Assembly (NCBI GenBank): GCA_964485045.1
Contig: CAZAGO010000005.1
Span: 1 to 30,095, forward strand
DNA length: 30,095 bases
From: CAZAGO01 sp964485045
GTDB lineage: Archaea; Nanobdellota; Nanobdellia; Pacearchaeales; GW2011-AR1
Reading direction: 5' to 3'
Of the stretch, positions 6,444 through 15,145 are shown in pieces. The notes under the pieces were generated by a model. That model was not told the DNA's origin, did not search any database, and worked only from the letters and a program-made list of their open reading frames with translations. Positions within the stretch are counted from its first letter, which is position 1. Every line of letters starts with the position of its first letter. The position numbers and the translations under genes were made by a program.

Positions 6444-7568
6444 ATGATTTATTTTTTTGTCCTTGGAAGAAATCCAGAACTTTCGCTTATAGAAATTTTT
6501 TCCTATGTTAAAAGAGAAGGGAATTCTATTCTAAATTGTGTTCAAATAAAAAACTCTGCATTAATTGAATTTTCATCTCCTTTGCAAAAGGAAGCGCTTT
6601 CTAAACTTGGCGGAACAATTTCTATGGGAGAAATTATTTCTAAAGGAAAAATAAATGATATTTTACAACAACTTGAAAAAAAAGAAATATATTCTGGAGT
6701 AAAAAATAATTTTTCTTATATTCTTTTGAATTTTGCTGAAGATTCTTCTTTGGAAAAAATATCGGAGTATCTTAAAAAAAGATTTAAAATTGAAAAATTA
6801 AAAGCTTCTGAAAAAAAACTTAGGAGAGAAATATCTTCTCAGAATGGAGAAAAAAATTCTATTGTTTCTTCAGGTTCCCTTATAGATGAACAATACTTTT
6901 TATTTGGAAGTAAAGAAGAATTATTCTTTGGAAAGATTATTGAAAAATGTAATTATAAAAAAATTGAAGAGAGAGATATGAAAAAACCAGTGAGAAGACA
7001 GGAGTTATCAATTTCTCCAAGATTGGCAAAAATAATGATTAATTTATCTGAAATAAAAATTGGGCAGACTCTATTAGACCCTTTTTGTGGAATAGGAGTT
7101 ATTCTTCAAGAAGCCCTTTTGCAAAAAATAAAAACAATTGGGATTGATAAAAATAAAGAAGCTATAGTTGGAGCAAGAAATAATCTAGAATGGTTTAAAT
7201 TTTCAAAAGAAAATTATTCTCTGATTACCTCAGATTCTGCAAAAATAAAGATAAAACCTGTAAATGTTCTTGTTACTGAACCAAATTTTGGAGAGACTCT
7301 TAAAAAAATCCCCTCATCAGAACAAGCAAAAAAGATGCAACAAAAATTTGAGAGATTAATGATTGAGGTTTTAAATAATCTTAAAAAAAGTATTAGTGGA
7401 AGAGTTGTTTTTACTGCCCCTCTAATAAATATTGGTAAAAAAAGATTATCTTGTGATATCAAAAATATTATTGATAAAACTCATTTTAAACTTGTTGAAG
7501 GTTTTCCTATTAAAGAGTTTAGAAATTCTCAAATTGTTGGAAGAGAAATTTATGTTTTAAAAAACTAG
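6444..7568 (+). CDS. Trm11/TrmG10-like RNA (guanine-N2) methyltransferase
   Basis: The 374-residue protein opens with MIYFFVLGRNPELSLIE, typical of Trm11-family proteins, followed by a THUMP-like RNA-binding half (about 1-165). The catalytic half begins RDMKKPVRRQELSISPRLAKIMINLS, then SAM-binding motif I LLDPFCGIGVI (210-220) and motif II IGIDKNKEAIVGARNNL. Archaeal homologues methylate G10 of tRNA. The usual catalytic N/D-P-P-Y/F at motif IV is replaced by TEPNFG (278-283); TEP-type variants occur in part of this family, but the substrate specificity is then less certain. It acts in the cytosol. A TATA box at 6413-6421 supports the start. Confidence 0.85.
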   Translation: MIYFFVLGRNPELSLIEIFSYVKREGNSILNCVQIKNSALIEFSSPLQKEALSKLGGTISMGEIISKGKINDILQQLEKKEIYSGVKNNFSYILLNFAEDSSLEKISEYLKKRFKIEKLKASEKKLRREISSQNGEKNSIVSSGSLIDEQYFLFGSKEELFFGKIIEKCNYKKIEERDMKKPVRRQELSISPRLAKIMINLSEIKIGQTLLDPFCGIGVILQEALLQKIKTIGIDKNKEAIVGARNNLEWFKFSKENYSLITSDSAKIKIKPVNVLVTEPNFGETLKKIPSSEQAKKMQQKFERLMIEVLNNLKKSISGRVVFTAPLINIGKKRLSCDIKNIIDKTHFKLVEGFPIKEFRNSQIVGREIYVLKN

Positions 7569-7580
7569 AGAATTAATAAG

Positions 7581-7590
7581 GTTTATAAAT
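7581..7590 (+). promoter_or_regulatory. TATA-like box for the eL33-uL16 unit
   Basis: GTTTATAAAT lies 21-30 bases upstream of the eL33 ATG at 7611. Confidence 0.6.
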
Positions 7591-7610
7591 GGTTCTTATA
7601 ATAATTTAAT

Positions 7611-7871
7611 ATGAAAACAGGAAGAGTATTACAGTTTAGAAGGGGTAAAAAAACTATTACAGAAAGGCACTTTTTAATTGAAATTGAAGGTGTTGAGAAT
7701 AGAGAAGCTGCTTCTAAGTTTGAAGGCAAAGAAGTTGAATGGAAGTCTCCTGCTGGAAAAATAATAAATGGAAAAATTGCAGCAGCTCACGGAAATAAAG
7801 GAGTTGTAAGAGCTATTTTTGAAAAAGGTCTTCCAGGACAAGCGATTACTACTAAGGTGAATATAAAATGA
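7611..7871 (+). CDS. rpl35ae: Large-subunit ribosomal protein eL33 (L35Ae)
   Basis: The 86-residue protein matches the L35Ae family over its whole length: N-terminal GRVLQFRRGKKTITERHFLIEI, the centre KEVEWKSPAGKIINGKIAAAHGNKGVVRAIF, and the end LPGQAITTKVNIK. It is a small beta-barrel protein of the archaeal and eukaryotic large ribosomal subunit. Its gene is probably cotranscribed with uL16, whose ATG is 27 bases downstream, and a TATA box sits at 7581-7590. Confidence 0.92.
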   Translation: MKTGRVLQFRRGKKTITERHFLIEIEGVENREAASKFEGKEVEWKSPAGKIINGKIAAAHGNKGVVRAIFEKGLPGQAITTKVNIK

Positions 7872-7898
7872 GTTATCTAGAGGGAATTTTGATATAAA

Positions 7899-8480
7899 AT
7901 GGCAGCACTAAGAAAAGCGGCAACGTATTCTAAGATGAAGGTTCTCCCTTATACAAGGGTAAGCAGAAAGAAAAGCAAATCTTACATAAAAGTTGTTCCT
8001 CCTCAAAAAATAGTAAAGTTTACTATGGGAAACAGTTCTTTGTATAATAAGGGCGCTTTTCCACATATATTATCTTTTATTTCTACAGAAGATGTTCAAA
8101 TAAGACATAATGCTCTTGAAGCCTGTAGACAGTATATTAACAGAAAACTTGATAAGGAGTTCTCAGGACAATTTTACTTTAGAGTTGTTCCTTTTCCACA
8201 CCATATTCAAAGAGAAAATAAAATGCTTACTGGAGCAGGAGCAGATAGAATGCAGACTGGAATGCAGTTATCTTTTGGAAAATCTGTTGGTAAGGCGGCA
8301 TTGGTAAAGAAAAACTCTCCAATATTTATACTAGCTCTTGGAAGCGAAAAAGCCCTAGTTAAAATGAGAGAAGTATTGAAGCAGATAAAGCCAAAACTTC
8401 CATGTTCAACAAGAGTTCTATATGAGTATAAAAGTCCTAAAACAAATCAAGAGCCTTTAATTGATTTAGATACAGATTGA
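7899..8480 (+). CDS. rpl10e: Large-subunit ribosomal protein uL16 (L10e)
   Basis: The 193-residue protein has family hallmarks: LRKAATYSKMKVLPYTRVSRKKSKSYIKVVPP at the N-terminus, RHNALEACRQYINRKL in the middle, and the tRNA-facing loop VVPFPHHIQRENKMLTGAGADRMQTGMQLSFGKSVG. uL16 lies near the peptidyl-transferase centre and helps position A-site tRNA. A GAGGGA motif 15-20 bases upstream may act as a ribosome-binding site, since the gene sits 27 bases after eL33 and is probably in the same transcript. The length is normal or slightly long. Confidence 0.95.
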   Translation: MAALRKAATYSKMKVLPYTRVSRKKSKSYIKVVPPQKIVKFTMGNSSLYNKGAFPHILSFISTEDVQIRHNALEACRQYINRKLDKEFSGQFYFRVVPFPHHIQRENKMLTGAGADRMQTGMQLSFGKSVGKAALVKKNSPIFILALGSEKALVKMREVLKQIKPKLPCSTRVLYEYKSPKTNQEPLIDLDTD

Positions 8481-8523
8481 ATTCTTATAAATATTTAACT
8501 TATTAGTAGTAACAAAACAGAAA

Positions 8524-8534
8524 GATTTATAAAT
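8524..8534 (+). promoter_or_regulatory. TATA-like box for the 282-aa orphan
   Basis: GATTTATAAAT lies 21-31 bases upstream of the ATG at 8555, supporting an independent leaderless transcript. Confidence 0.6.
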
Positions 8535-8554
8535 ATCTCACTCATAAGAAGATT

Positions 8555-9403
8555 ATGAGTTTAGAACAAAGAACAAAAGATTTTATGTTAGAAGGAGATT
8601 TTGATAGAGATAAATTTGTCAAAACTGGAAAAGTTTACCAAGATATAGGTAAATGGATTCAAACTATTCAAAAAGATAGTACTAATCCTGACGTTATGAA
8701 AAAAGCTGGAAAAACTTTTTATGATAATCCTTCTTTCTATTATCAATCTGGAACCAATCCAAGACCAAGACTTGAAGATACTTTTTCTGTGCTTCAAGAC
8801 AATAGAGCAGAATATGCAAAAGAAAAATACTCAAAAATAACAGAGGGATTTGAAGATAAACAATGGTTAGAACTAGTTTCTTCTCTTCCATTATACAAAA
8901 ATGGAGATAAATCGCATGATGAAATTGTTGATGCAATTAATGAAAAAAGGCAAGTTGATGAAGCTTCAAGTGATCCAGAAAAAATAATTCAATTTCTATC
9001 TAATAAATCTAAAAAATTTGATGATATATTAAGATTAGAATTTCAAAGAGAAGTATATAATGAAAGATATCTTAAAACATTATTTGGGATTTATCAAAGA
9101 GAGACAAGCGCAAAAATAGGAAAAATGCTTTATGATGAAAATGGAGATTTGAAGAAAGGATTAGCTAAAAAGATATTCGAAAATAGTCTCCATTCTGCAG
9201 AATTGGAAATGGTAAAGGAAACAGATAAGGGAGATAAAAATGATATTTGGGAATCAGATATAAGACCTTATTACCTTGCTTTGGCTAATTTAAAATATAA
9301 AGTAGAAAAGAAAAAAATAGAAGAAGATAAAGAAGAAGATAAAGAAGATTTTGCAAAAGAAAGAGCAAAAACAAGAAAAGAAAAAGGAATGAGTATTTAC
9401 TAG
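8555..9403 (+). CDS. Hypothetical charged helical protein (282 aa)
   Basis: I do not recognise this protein. It is soluble, without signal peptide or membrane segment, rich in Lys/Glu/Asp and probably alpha-helical. The last 35 residues form a low-complexity acidic/basic tail (KKKIEEDKEEDKEDFAKERA). Its promoter is clear (TATA box at 8524-8534). The stop codon overlaps that of the convergent nucleotidyltransferase gene within CTAG at 9400-9403. It is the right-facing edge of a block of unrecognised genes at 8.5-15.5 kb, but it is on the other strand and need not belong to the same unit. Confidence 0.75.
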   Translation: MSLEQRTKDFMLEGDFDRDKFVKTGKVYQDIGKWIQTIQKDSTNPDVMKKAGKTFYDNPSFYYQSGTNPRPRLEDTFSVLQDNRAEYAKEKYSKITEGFEDKQWLELVSSLPLYKNGDKSHDEIVDAINEKRQVDEASSDPEKIIQFLSNKSKKFDDILRLEFQREVYNERYLKTLFGIYQRETSAKIGKMLYDENGDLKKGLAKKIFENSLHSAELEMVKETDKGDKNDIWESDIRPYYLALANLKYKVEKKKIEEDKEEDKEDFAKERAKTRKEKGMSIY

Positions 9404-10275
9404 TTTTCTACTGTTTCTTTTACTAACCTAGCCATTACTTCTATAAATTCGGATGTTCTTTCTTGCCAAACATCTATTTCCTTTCCTTCAAGATTCTTTA
9501 TTTCTCCATGAGATATTTTCTTATATAAAAATAATAAATCTCTATACCAAACTACATATTTCATTTTTAATTTTTCTGTATTAACAAATGTATTTTTTAA
9601 TTCAACAGGAATATGTTCTGGTGATGGAGGCATAACTTTTGCTGAAATAAGTGCGGCATGGGCAGAATCAACCATCGCCCAATAAAGCCCTTCTATTGCA
9701 CTAAGTTCGGCGGCTTTGCTTCTAGCCAAATGTACAGGAGCTCTCTGAAGACAGCTGTATATTGTTTCTGGAGTAGGTTTTATTTTTCCCTGCAAAAGAA
9801 GATATTTTAATGGACTAAAAAATCCTCCAACATCAACCATTGCTTCACCATATCTTAGAGTATTAATTATTACTGGATCCCCTTTCATTAAATCTTCCCA
9901 CCAGCTACTTAATCTAACAGTGTTTATATGAATCATTTTTTGATAAGGATTTGATGTAAGTATTTTGTCTAATTCTCCTCTATACCACCCTATTAATTCT
10001 TGATCCCATTTTACTGAAACATCATCGACCACTATGATTATATCTATATCTGATGTTGGCTTTGAATTATGTTTCATTGAAGAACCAAAGAGAATTATTG
10101 ACTTTACAATCTTATCAAATCTTTTATATGTTTTTACTGCAAAATCCATTGCAATATCTGTATCAGTATTAAGGTGAAGAGTTGGTATATTTTTTGGATT
10201 TATTTTTAAAGACTTCTTTGAAGAATTTTTTACTTCTTTTTTTCTGAGCGTGGAAATCTTATTTTTTTTCACCAT
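9400..10275 (-). CDS. Nucleotidyltransferase with HEPN-like helical domain
   Basis: The 291-residue protein has a basic N-terminal tail (residues 1-30), then a minimal nucleotidyltransferase domain with FGSSMKHNSKPTSDIDIIIV (63-82), including GS 64-65 and the catalytic acids D77 and D79. The C-terminal half (about 165-290) is helical, with EGLYWAMVDSAHAALISAKVMPPSPEHIP. It aligns by eye with the same region of the 594-aa protein at 4589-6373 (shared KxKPxPE, YWxxV, PPxPxH, NLEGKE/VSGKE patterns), so the two are paralogues. The substrate is unknown; MNT-HEPN proteins are often linked to toxin-antitoxin or defence functions. A TATA-like GTTTAAAAA lies about 30 bases upstream. It is the last gene of a five-gene reverse-strand run. 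Confidence 0.82.
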   Translation of the reverse strand: MVKKNKISTLRKKEVKNSSKKSLKINPKNIPTLHLNTDTDIAMDFAVKTYKRFDKIVKSIILFGSSMKHNSKPTSDIDIIIVVDDVSVKWDQELIGWYRGELDKILTSNPYQKMIHINTVRLSSWWEDLMKGDPVIINTLRYGEAMVDVGGFFSPLKYLLLQGKIKPTPETIYSCLQRAPVHLARSKAAELSAIEGLYWAMVDSAHAALISAKVMPPSPEHIPVELKNTFVNTEKLKMKYVVWYRDLLFLYKKISHGEIKNLEGKEIDVWQERTSEFIEVMARLVKETVEN

Positions 10276-10317
10276 CTTTTACTAGTAACATTAAATCAAA
10301 CGTATTTTTAAACGTTT

Positions 10318-11166
10318 TTACTTCTTCTTTTTTCTTAAATAATTCTTCTTCCTACTAAACTTAAAAAATAAACCCGCTGAAATAAGGAATAGGATTGCTC
10401 CAATTGCTTTTATCCATCCGCTTCCAAGTGCACCAATAATTCCTCCAGTCATATTAGCCGAGGTTACAACCATTAATGCCCCAATAATTCCTGTAATAAA
10501 AACTGCGGCTTTTTTGTATAAAGCTTTAGATTCTATTTCTCTTATAGCTGCCTCAGCATTTTCTTTTGTTTTTTCTTTTATTGACTTCTTAATTATATTG
10601 TAACGTTTTTCATTAATTAATCCGTAAGATTCCAAAACATCCATTGCTGAATCTAAAAAACCCATGTTATTTACTGTTTGAACTGCTTCAGCAAGTTTAG
10701 GCATTTTTTGAGCATAATCTCCACTCTTAAAAAGAGAATATAAATCTTGAAATGCTTCCAATGTATTTTCAAGATATTTTTCCCCTTCTAATTTTCTTTT
10801 GATAAATAATTTTGAAATAGGATTCCAGCTTCCAGCTTTTTCTTCAAGTGCCCCTACTTTTAAGACAACTTTTTTTGCTTTATCATCTAGTATTTCTCCG
10901 GAAGCAATATAGTTTGCAATATTTGAATGGATATACTCTTTTCTATATTTCTCCGAAGAGTTCTCTTTATCCTTAGATTTTTCTACAAAATGATTTATAA
11001 CTTTACCTAAGGCATTTTTATCTATATGCTTTTGAATATATTCTTCATACTGTTTAAATTTTGGATTATTTTCAAATAACGCTTCAATTCCATCTGTATA
11101 GGCAGCGTTAATCACTTGATTTAAATCATCATTTTTATTCTTTTTTCCTTTCTCTTTTTTAGTCAT
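10318..11166 (-). CDS. Hypothetical protein with two C-terminal membrane segments
   Basis: This 282-residue protein is not recognised. Residues 1-210 are charged and helical, with several Lys/Glu-rich segments. Two hydrophobic stretches follow (AAVFITGIIGALMVVTSA and AIGAILFLISAGLFFKF), separated by a Gly-rich turn, and the protein ends with a basic KFSRKKNYLRKKKK tail. The layout predicts a cytosolic domain anchored by a C-terminal hairpin with a positively charged end inside. It lies between the TIM-barrel gene (35 bases upstream) and the nucleotidyltransferase gene (42 bases downstream) on the same strand, so it may tether a partner to the membrane (inference). Confidence 0.75.
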   Translation of the reverse strand: MTKKEKGKKNKNDDLNQVINAAYTDGIEALFENNPKFKQYEEYIQKHIDKNALGKVINHFVEKSKDKENSSEKYRKEYIHSNIANYIASGEILDDKAKKVVLKVGALEEKAGSWNPISKLFIKRKLEGEKYLENTLEAFQDLYSLFKSGDYAQKMPKLAEAVQTVNNMGFLDSAMDVLESYGLINEKRYNIIKKSIKEKTKENAEAAIREIESKALYKKAAVFITGIIGALMVVTSANMTGGIIGALGSGWIKAIGAILFLISAGLFFKFSRKKNYLRKKKK

Positions 11167-11201
11167 GATTCTTTTATATCTTATTTAATTAATAAAATTA
11201 T

Positions 11202-12983
11202 TTATTCCATAGGTTTTCCTGTTAGTCTACTTCCTGCTCCTCCTCTCTGTCCTCCTAGCTCTGCTGGAAGATTTGAAAATCCTGCTCCAAACGTTTCATA
11301 GTTTCCTTGAGGAAGCATTTGTCCATAACCTGAAAAATATCCTTGTTGCAATCCTTGAGATTGATTCCAATATGGAGCCATTTGCATTGAATAAATTGGA
11401 GAGCCCATAGCCTCTAAAACAAATGGATAGGGAGAAGTCCCAAAATGTTGTACAAATCCTCCAGCCTCAGCAATTTTTCTTGGTTTCAATCCTTTTTTTT
11501 CAATTTCTTCCAAGAGATCTTTAAAAGGAACATTACCCATTCCTACGGGCAAATGAGAATCCGAATATCCAAAATTATCTGAAAGATGAACATGTTTTAC
11601 ATATTTTGAAATTTGTTCTAGCTCTTTTTTCAAATCTTTATCTTCAAAACCTTTCTTCTTAGAAATATTCATATGCCCGGTATCAAAAGTAATTCCTATT
11701 AGTCTTTCGGCTTGCGTTGCAGCTTCCTCTTCTGAAATTCCTCTTTGAACTGCTTTTTCAACAAATTTTTTTCTTGATTCTAAAAGCAAATTTCCTAGTC
11801 CTGGGACATCTTCTCCACCCATAGCAGAATTAAAAGCCATTCCTGGATACATATTTTCTATGCAAATCATTGGCGCATCATTTTTGTATTTATCATATGC
11901 TTTTAGAGCAACATTAGCAAAAGTTTCTGAAGATTTTTCAACTGCAAATTTTTCTAGAGGAACATAGATTTCTGGATTTACCTTGGACATCCCTCCAATT
12001 AAATTTTGTAAAGCATTGGAAAGCCCAAAAGCGGTTTTATTTTTTTCAATATCTTCTTTAAAATTATTTGATACTTCTACTAGGTATTTCTTTTCTTTAT
12101 CACTACCATAAACATATGCCTTATTAAAAAGACTATTGAGATATCTATGAGCATCTTCTAAATATAATCTTGCATTATCTGCTCTTTTCATTGCTTCAGA
12201 ATCTATGCTTGATTCATCGATTGGCTCTCCTTTCGCTTCTTTTTGAGATAGATAATGAACATATGGTTTAATCTCGCTTAATATTCTATCGGCATTCTCT
12301 TTATAATAAATAACTTGAGATATTGAATTATTCCATTCGCTTTGATTTAAAAGTTCTAATTCTTTTTTAGGTTCTCTTATTTCTGGATTGCTCAATTCTC
12401 TTCCAGGGGTATAAACCGATTCTTTTTCCAATGGAACAAATTTCCCACTTTCTCTATTTATTGCAATTAATTTTCCTATTTCTTTTCCTTCTTTACCCAT
12501 AATATATTCAGTCCCTGGAAGCCCAGATGAATGAATTGTCACTGGAATTGGTTCTCCACTCTTTATATCATGAACCTTATCAATCATATCATTAAGTTGA
12601 TGCTCTGCAATCTCTCGATAACTACTATCCCATGGTCTTCTCCCTTCTGGATCTATTCCTGAAGGTTCAATTAATGGAGCATGAACAGAAATTTTTGTTC
12701 CAGTAATTTTACTAATTCTTCCAATTTCTTTAAAATGCTGCTTTGGAATTTGATCAAAAACTTCTGGGCTTAATACTCCTGCTTCGATTGGAATCATTCC
12801 TTGATTTATTAATTGATTAACTTGTTGAATTTGATTTGCAGTATCCGGTTTTGTGGGTGCACCAATGCTGTTACCTGGAATGTGATGCCCAACAAAAAGC
12901 TCTCCAAAATTAGGTTTTAAAGAAGAATAACCTCCTTGATACATATCTCCTATAAGATATTTTGCTTGTTTTTTTTCCACCAT
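11202..12983 (-). CDS. AP-endonuclease/xylose-isomerase-like TIM-barrel protein
   Basis: The 593-residue protein shows the metal site of the AP endonuclease 2/sugar isomerase-like TIM barrel: SVHAPL (His101), TIHSSG (His151), CIENMYPGMAF with the metal-ligand Glu, TFDTGHMN (Asp and His), VKHVHLSDNFGYSDSH and a late IAEAGGFV Glu. Canonical endonuclease IV is about 280-300 residues; the extra length here is mainly an insert of roughly 200 residues between His151 and the ENMYPG strand, plus an 80-residue Gln/Gly-rich tail ending RGGAGSRLTGKPME. The barrel could cleave abasic DNA or isomerise a sugar; the sequence does not decide. It neighbours a nucleotidyltransferase and orphan genes on the same strand. 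Confidence 0.8.
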   Translation of the reverse strand: MVEKKQAKYLIGDMYQGGYSSLKPNFGELFVGHHIPGNSIGAPTKPDTANQIQQVNQLINQGMIPIEAGVLSPEVFDQIPKQHFKEIGRISKITGTKISVHAPLIEPSGIDPEGRRPWDSSYREIAEHQLNDMIDKVHDIKSGEPIPVTIHSSGLPGTEYIMGKEGKEIGKLIAINRESGKFVPLEKESVYTPGRELSNPEIREPKKELELLNQSEWNNSISQVIYYKENADRILSEIKPYVHYLSQKEAKGEPIDESSIDSEAMKRADNARLYLEDAHRYLNSLFNKAYVYGSDKEKKYLVEVSNNFKEDIEKNKTAFGLSNALQNLIGGMSKVNPEIYVPLEKFAVEKSSETFANVALKAYDKYKNDAPMICIENMYPGMAFNSAMGGEDVPGLGNLLLESRKKFVEKAVQRGISEEEAATQAERLIGITFDTGHMNISKKKGFEDKDLKKELEQISKYVKHVHLSDNFGYSDSHLPVGMGNVPFKDLLEEIEKKGLKPRKIAEAGGFVQHFGTSPYPFVLEAMGSPIYSMQMAPYWNQSQGLQQGYFSGYGQMLPQGNYETFGAGFSNLPAELGGQRGGAGSRLTGKPME

Positions 12984-13039
12984 CTTTTCTTTTTGATATA
13001 GTTATATTACTAAAATATTGTTTATATAATTATTGATAA

Positions 13040-13537
13040 TTATTTCATTAGTTTATATCTTTTTTCTCTTCCAACTTCGGTAAAATCAACTCTCTCTAAA
13101 AAATAATCTTTACTTTTGCCTATCTCTTCTGAAGAAAAAGGAAGGGTTTCTTTTTCTAAAAATTCTCTTTGAAAAATTCTAAAATCTCTTCCCATATCCA
13201 CGAAGTTTACTCTTTTTGGTTCAGCAGGTTTTGAAAAAATTTCTTGTTTCTTTTCTTCTCTTGGAGAAAAGAAATTGTATTCTTTTGAATCACTTGGAGT
13301 AAAATCTTGCTTTTCAAACTTACTTTCTTCCTTTTCAATAATTCTGAAAGAATTTGATTTATTTTTAGGTAAACTTTCTAAAGAATCTATTGAAGGAGCA
13401 ATAAACTCTCTAAACTTTATATCACTATTTACGTCTTCTTCATCTAATACTCTTTTTTCTAAAATTTCTTTTTCCTTTTTCTTTTTTTTAATGTTTAGAT
13501 TTAAGAGATTTATCTTTTTTTTCTCTCTTTTAGACAT
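13040..13537 (-). CDS. Hypothetical disordered, highly charged protein
   Basis: I do not recognise this 165-residue protein. It begins with a strongly basic segment (KREKKKINLLNLNIKKKKKEK) and continues as a mostly disordered chain of alternating Lys/Glu and Ser, with recurrent short motifs at the end: NFVDMGRDFRIFQ and DFTEVGREKRYKLMK look like two related linear motifs (VDMGRDFR / FTEVGREKR). Such repeats could be docking sites for a partner. It lies between the 451-aa orphan and the TIM-barrel gene on the same strand, with a TATA-like GTTTAAATATTTC upstream. Confidence 0.7.
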   Translation of the reverse strand: MSKREKKKINLLNLNIKKKKKEKEILEKRVLDEEDVNSDIKFREFIAPSIDSLESLPKNKSNSFRIIEKEESKFEKQDFTPSDSKEYNFFSPREEKKQEIFSKPAEPKRVNFVDMGRDFRIFQREFLEKETLPFSSEEIGKSKDYFLERVDFTEVGREKRYKLMK

Positions 13538-13616
13538 AAAATAGCTAAGGCTAAGAAATATTTAAACTATTTGAAATAAAAACATTTGAATTTATGAAGA
13601 AAGAAGGCTGTTTTTA

Positions 13617-14972
13617 CTAAGTATAACTTGCCATATCATGAGCTTTTTTGAAATAATCAAAGAAATCAAAAGCGGTTTTCTTTGCATCCTCTGCTGCTAA
13701 AACTCTTAAATGGTTTTTTTCTACAAAATTTTCTTTTTTAATTTCCATTGGTTTTTTTTGTCCTTTTAATGTTTTTTGTTTTATTTCTTTTCTTTCATAA
13801 TATCCAAATAATGCCAAAAAAGGATTAATATCTCCTTTAGATTTTTTTTCTTGCTTTTCTTGTGTTTCATTTAAAAAATAATCTATTTCTTCCTGAATCT
13901 GCCCTAGACTTTCAGTAGTTGCACCTTCTATCAAACTTAGAGCATCGGAAATATCTGACTTTTCCATTTCTTCGTTTAGTTTAGTTATTTCTTCCTCATT
14001 TAAAGAGTATGCTCTAAATGTAATCTCTGCCCTTCCCCCAAAAGAATAGTGAGCTTGTTGAGCAATTTTCCTAGGAATTCCTCTAAAATAAATATCCACT
14101 AAAACACACTTATAATATTTTCTTGCTTTGAGATTGCTTAATTCTACTGGTGGAGAAATTTGAGATTTTCCAAAAAGAGTAAGTTCAAGTATAATTGTAT
14201 CAAAAGTTTTAACAAAATCTGGATTTCTTCCTTGTTCTTTTTGTTCTAGTTGCTGTGCAGTTCTCAAATAAGGCTTTGCCCATCTAGAATAAATTTTCAA
14301 ACTATTTACCTGGCTCTTTAGATATGATTTTTCCATTTCATACCTTTTTCTAAGTTCAACTTCAGATTGAATAAGCCACAGATTAAATTCCTGTATCCTT
14401 GCTTTGAGAATTCTCTTAACTCTATCATTTAAATCAATTTTATCCACGTCTTTTTCATCTTTTGCTACTAAAAAGGCATCAATTAAAGTCACAAATCCTA
14501 CCTGCCCAAGAGCCATTGCTTTTATACTTGAATTTCCTTTAGTTATATCTACTTTATCCATCCAAATCTGTTTTAAAGACATAAGTGCAGCCTCTTTTTT
14601 TTCATTTGATTTTAAATCATCATAAGCTCCAATTCTTATTTTAAATTCTTTTAAATCATAAATTAAATTTAATATGCTTCTAGTAACATTATTTATATCT
14701 CCAAGAATTTTTGTTCCTTGTTGTTGCATGATAGTTGCTCTTTGCCCAAACTCTCCGAAATGTCCAGAACCTGGGGAAGTTGAAAAATTATCTATTAATT
14801 TTTCAACTGTAAAGCCCATATCTTCCATTAAATCCAAAATCCAAAAGTAAACTGGCTCAAGAGAACCAGAAATAGTGTCATAAACCATTTTATGTTCCGC
14901 TTCTGGAGACTTTTTTTTATTATAATGCGGGCTAACCTCTTTAATTAACTGTTCAACCGTTTTAAATGCCAT
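13617..14972 (-). CDS. Hypothetical helical protein (451 aa)
   Basis: I do not recognise this protein. It is soluble and largely alpha-helical, with a notable N-terminal motif FSTSPGSGHFGEFGQRATIMQQQGTKILGD (about residues 63-92), a central helix-rich region with many Trp/Arg/Lys, and a C-terminal helix DAKKTAFDFFDYFKKAHDMASY. No signal peptide or membrane segment is seen. It is the first gene of a reverse-strand run (451 aa, 165 aa, TIM barrel, two-TM, nucleotidyltransferase). Its TATA-like box (TATATATTAAATATAAAAAG) lies close to the divergent promoter of the 114-aa gene. Confidence 0.75.
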   Translation of the reverse strand: MAFKTVEQLIKEVSPHYNKKKSPEAEHKMVYDTISGSLEPVYFWILDLMEDMGFTVEKLIDNFSTSPGSGHFGEFGQRATIMQQQGTKILGDINNVTRSILNLIYDLKEFKIRIGAYDDLKSNEKKEAALMSLKQIWMDKVDITKGNSSIKAMALGQVGFVTLIDAFLVAKDEKDVDKIDLNDRVKRILKARIQEFNLWLIQSEVELRKRYEMEKSYLKSQVNSLKIYSRWAKPYLRTAQQLEQKEQGRNPDFVKTFDTIILELTLFGKSQISPPVELSNLKARKYYKCVLVDIYFRGIPRKIAQQAHYSFGGRAEITFRAYSLNEEEITKLNEEMEKSDISDALSLIEGATTESLGQIQEEIDYFLNETQEKQEKKSKGDINPFLALFGYYERKEIKQKTLKGQKKPMEIKKENFVEKNHLRVLAAEDAKKTAFDFFDYFKKAHDMASYT

Positions 14973-15116
14973 TCTCTTTTTATATTTAATATATAATGCA
15001 ATTAGTATTTTTAAATTGTATGCTGAAAATAAGCTTACAACTTTTTTATAATTTCCCCTAAACCTGAAGATAAGGAAAAGATTGCATAAAAGATTGAATT
15101 AAAAATTCTAGAAATG

Positions 15117-15127
15117 CTTATAAATAT
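15117..15127 (+). promoter_or_regulatory. TATA-like box for the 114-aa coiled-coil gene
   Basis: CTTATAAATAT lies about 20-29 bases upstream of the ATG at 15146, in the 173-base region shared with the divergent 451-aa gene. Confidence 0.5.
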
Positions 15128-15145
15128 TATTTTCATTTATATATC

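Noticed and set aside
8110..8307. Second forward frame inside uL16
   Set aside because: It lies wholly within the well-supported ribosomal protein gene in another frame.
14404..14625. Forward frame opposite the 451-aa gene
   Set aside because: It is the antisense of a well-supported gene, with Ser/Phe-rich composition typical of such shadows.
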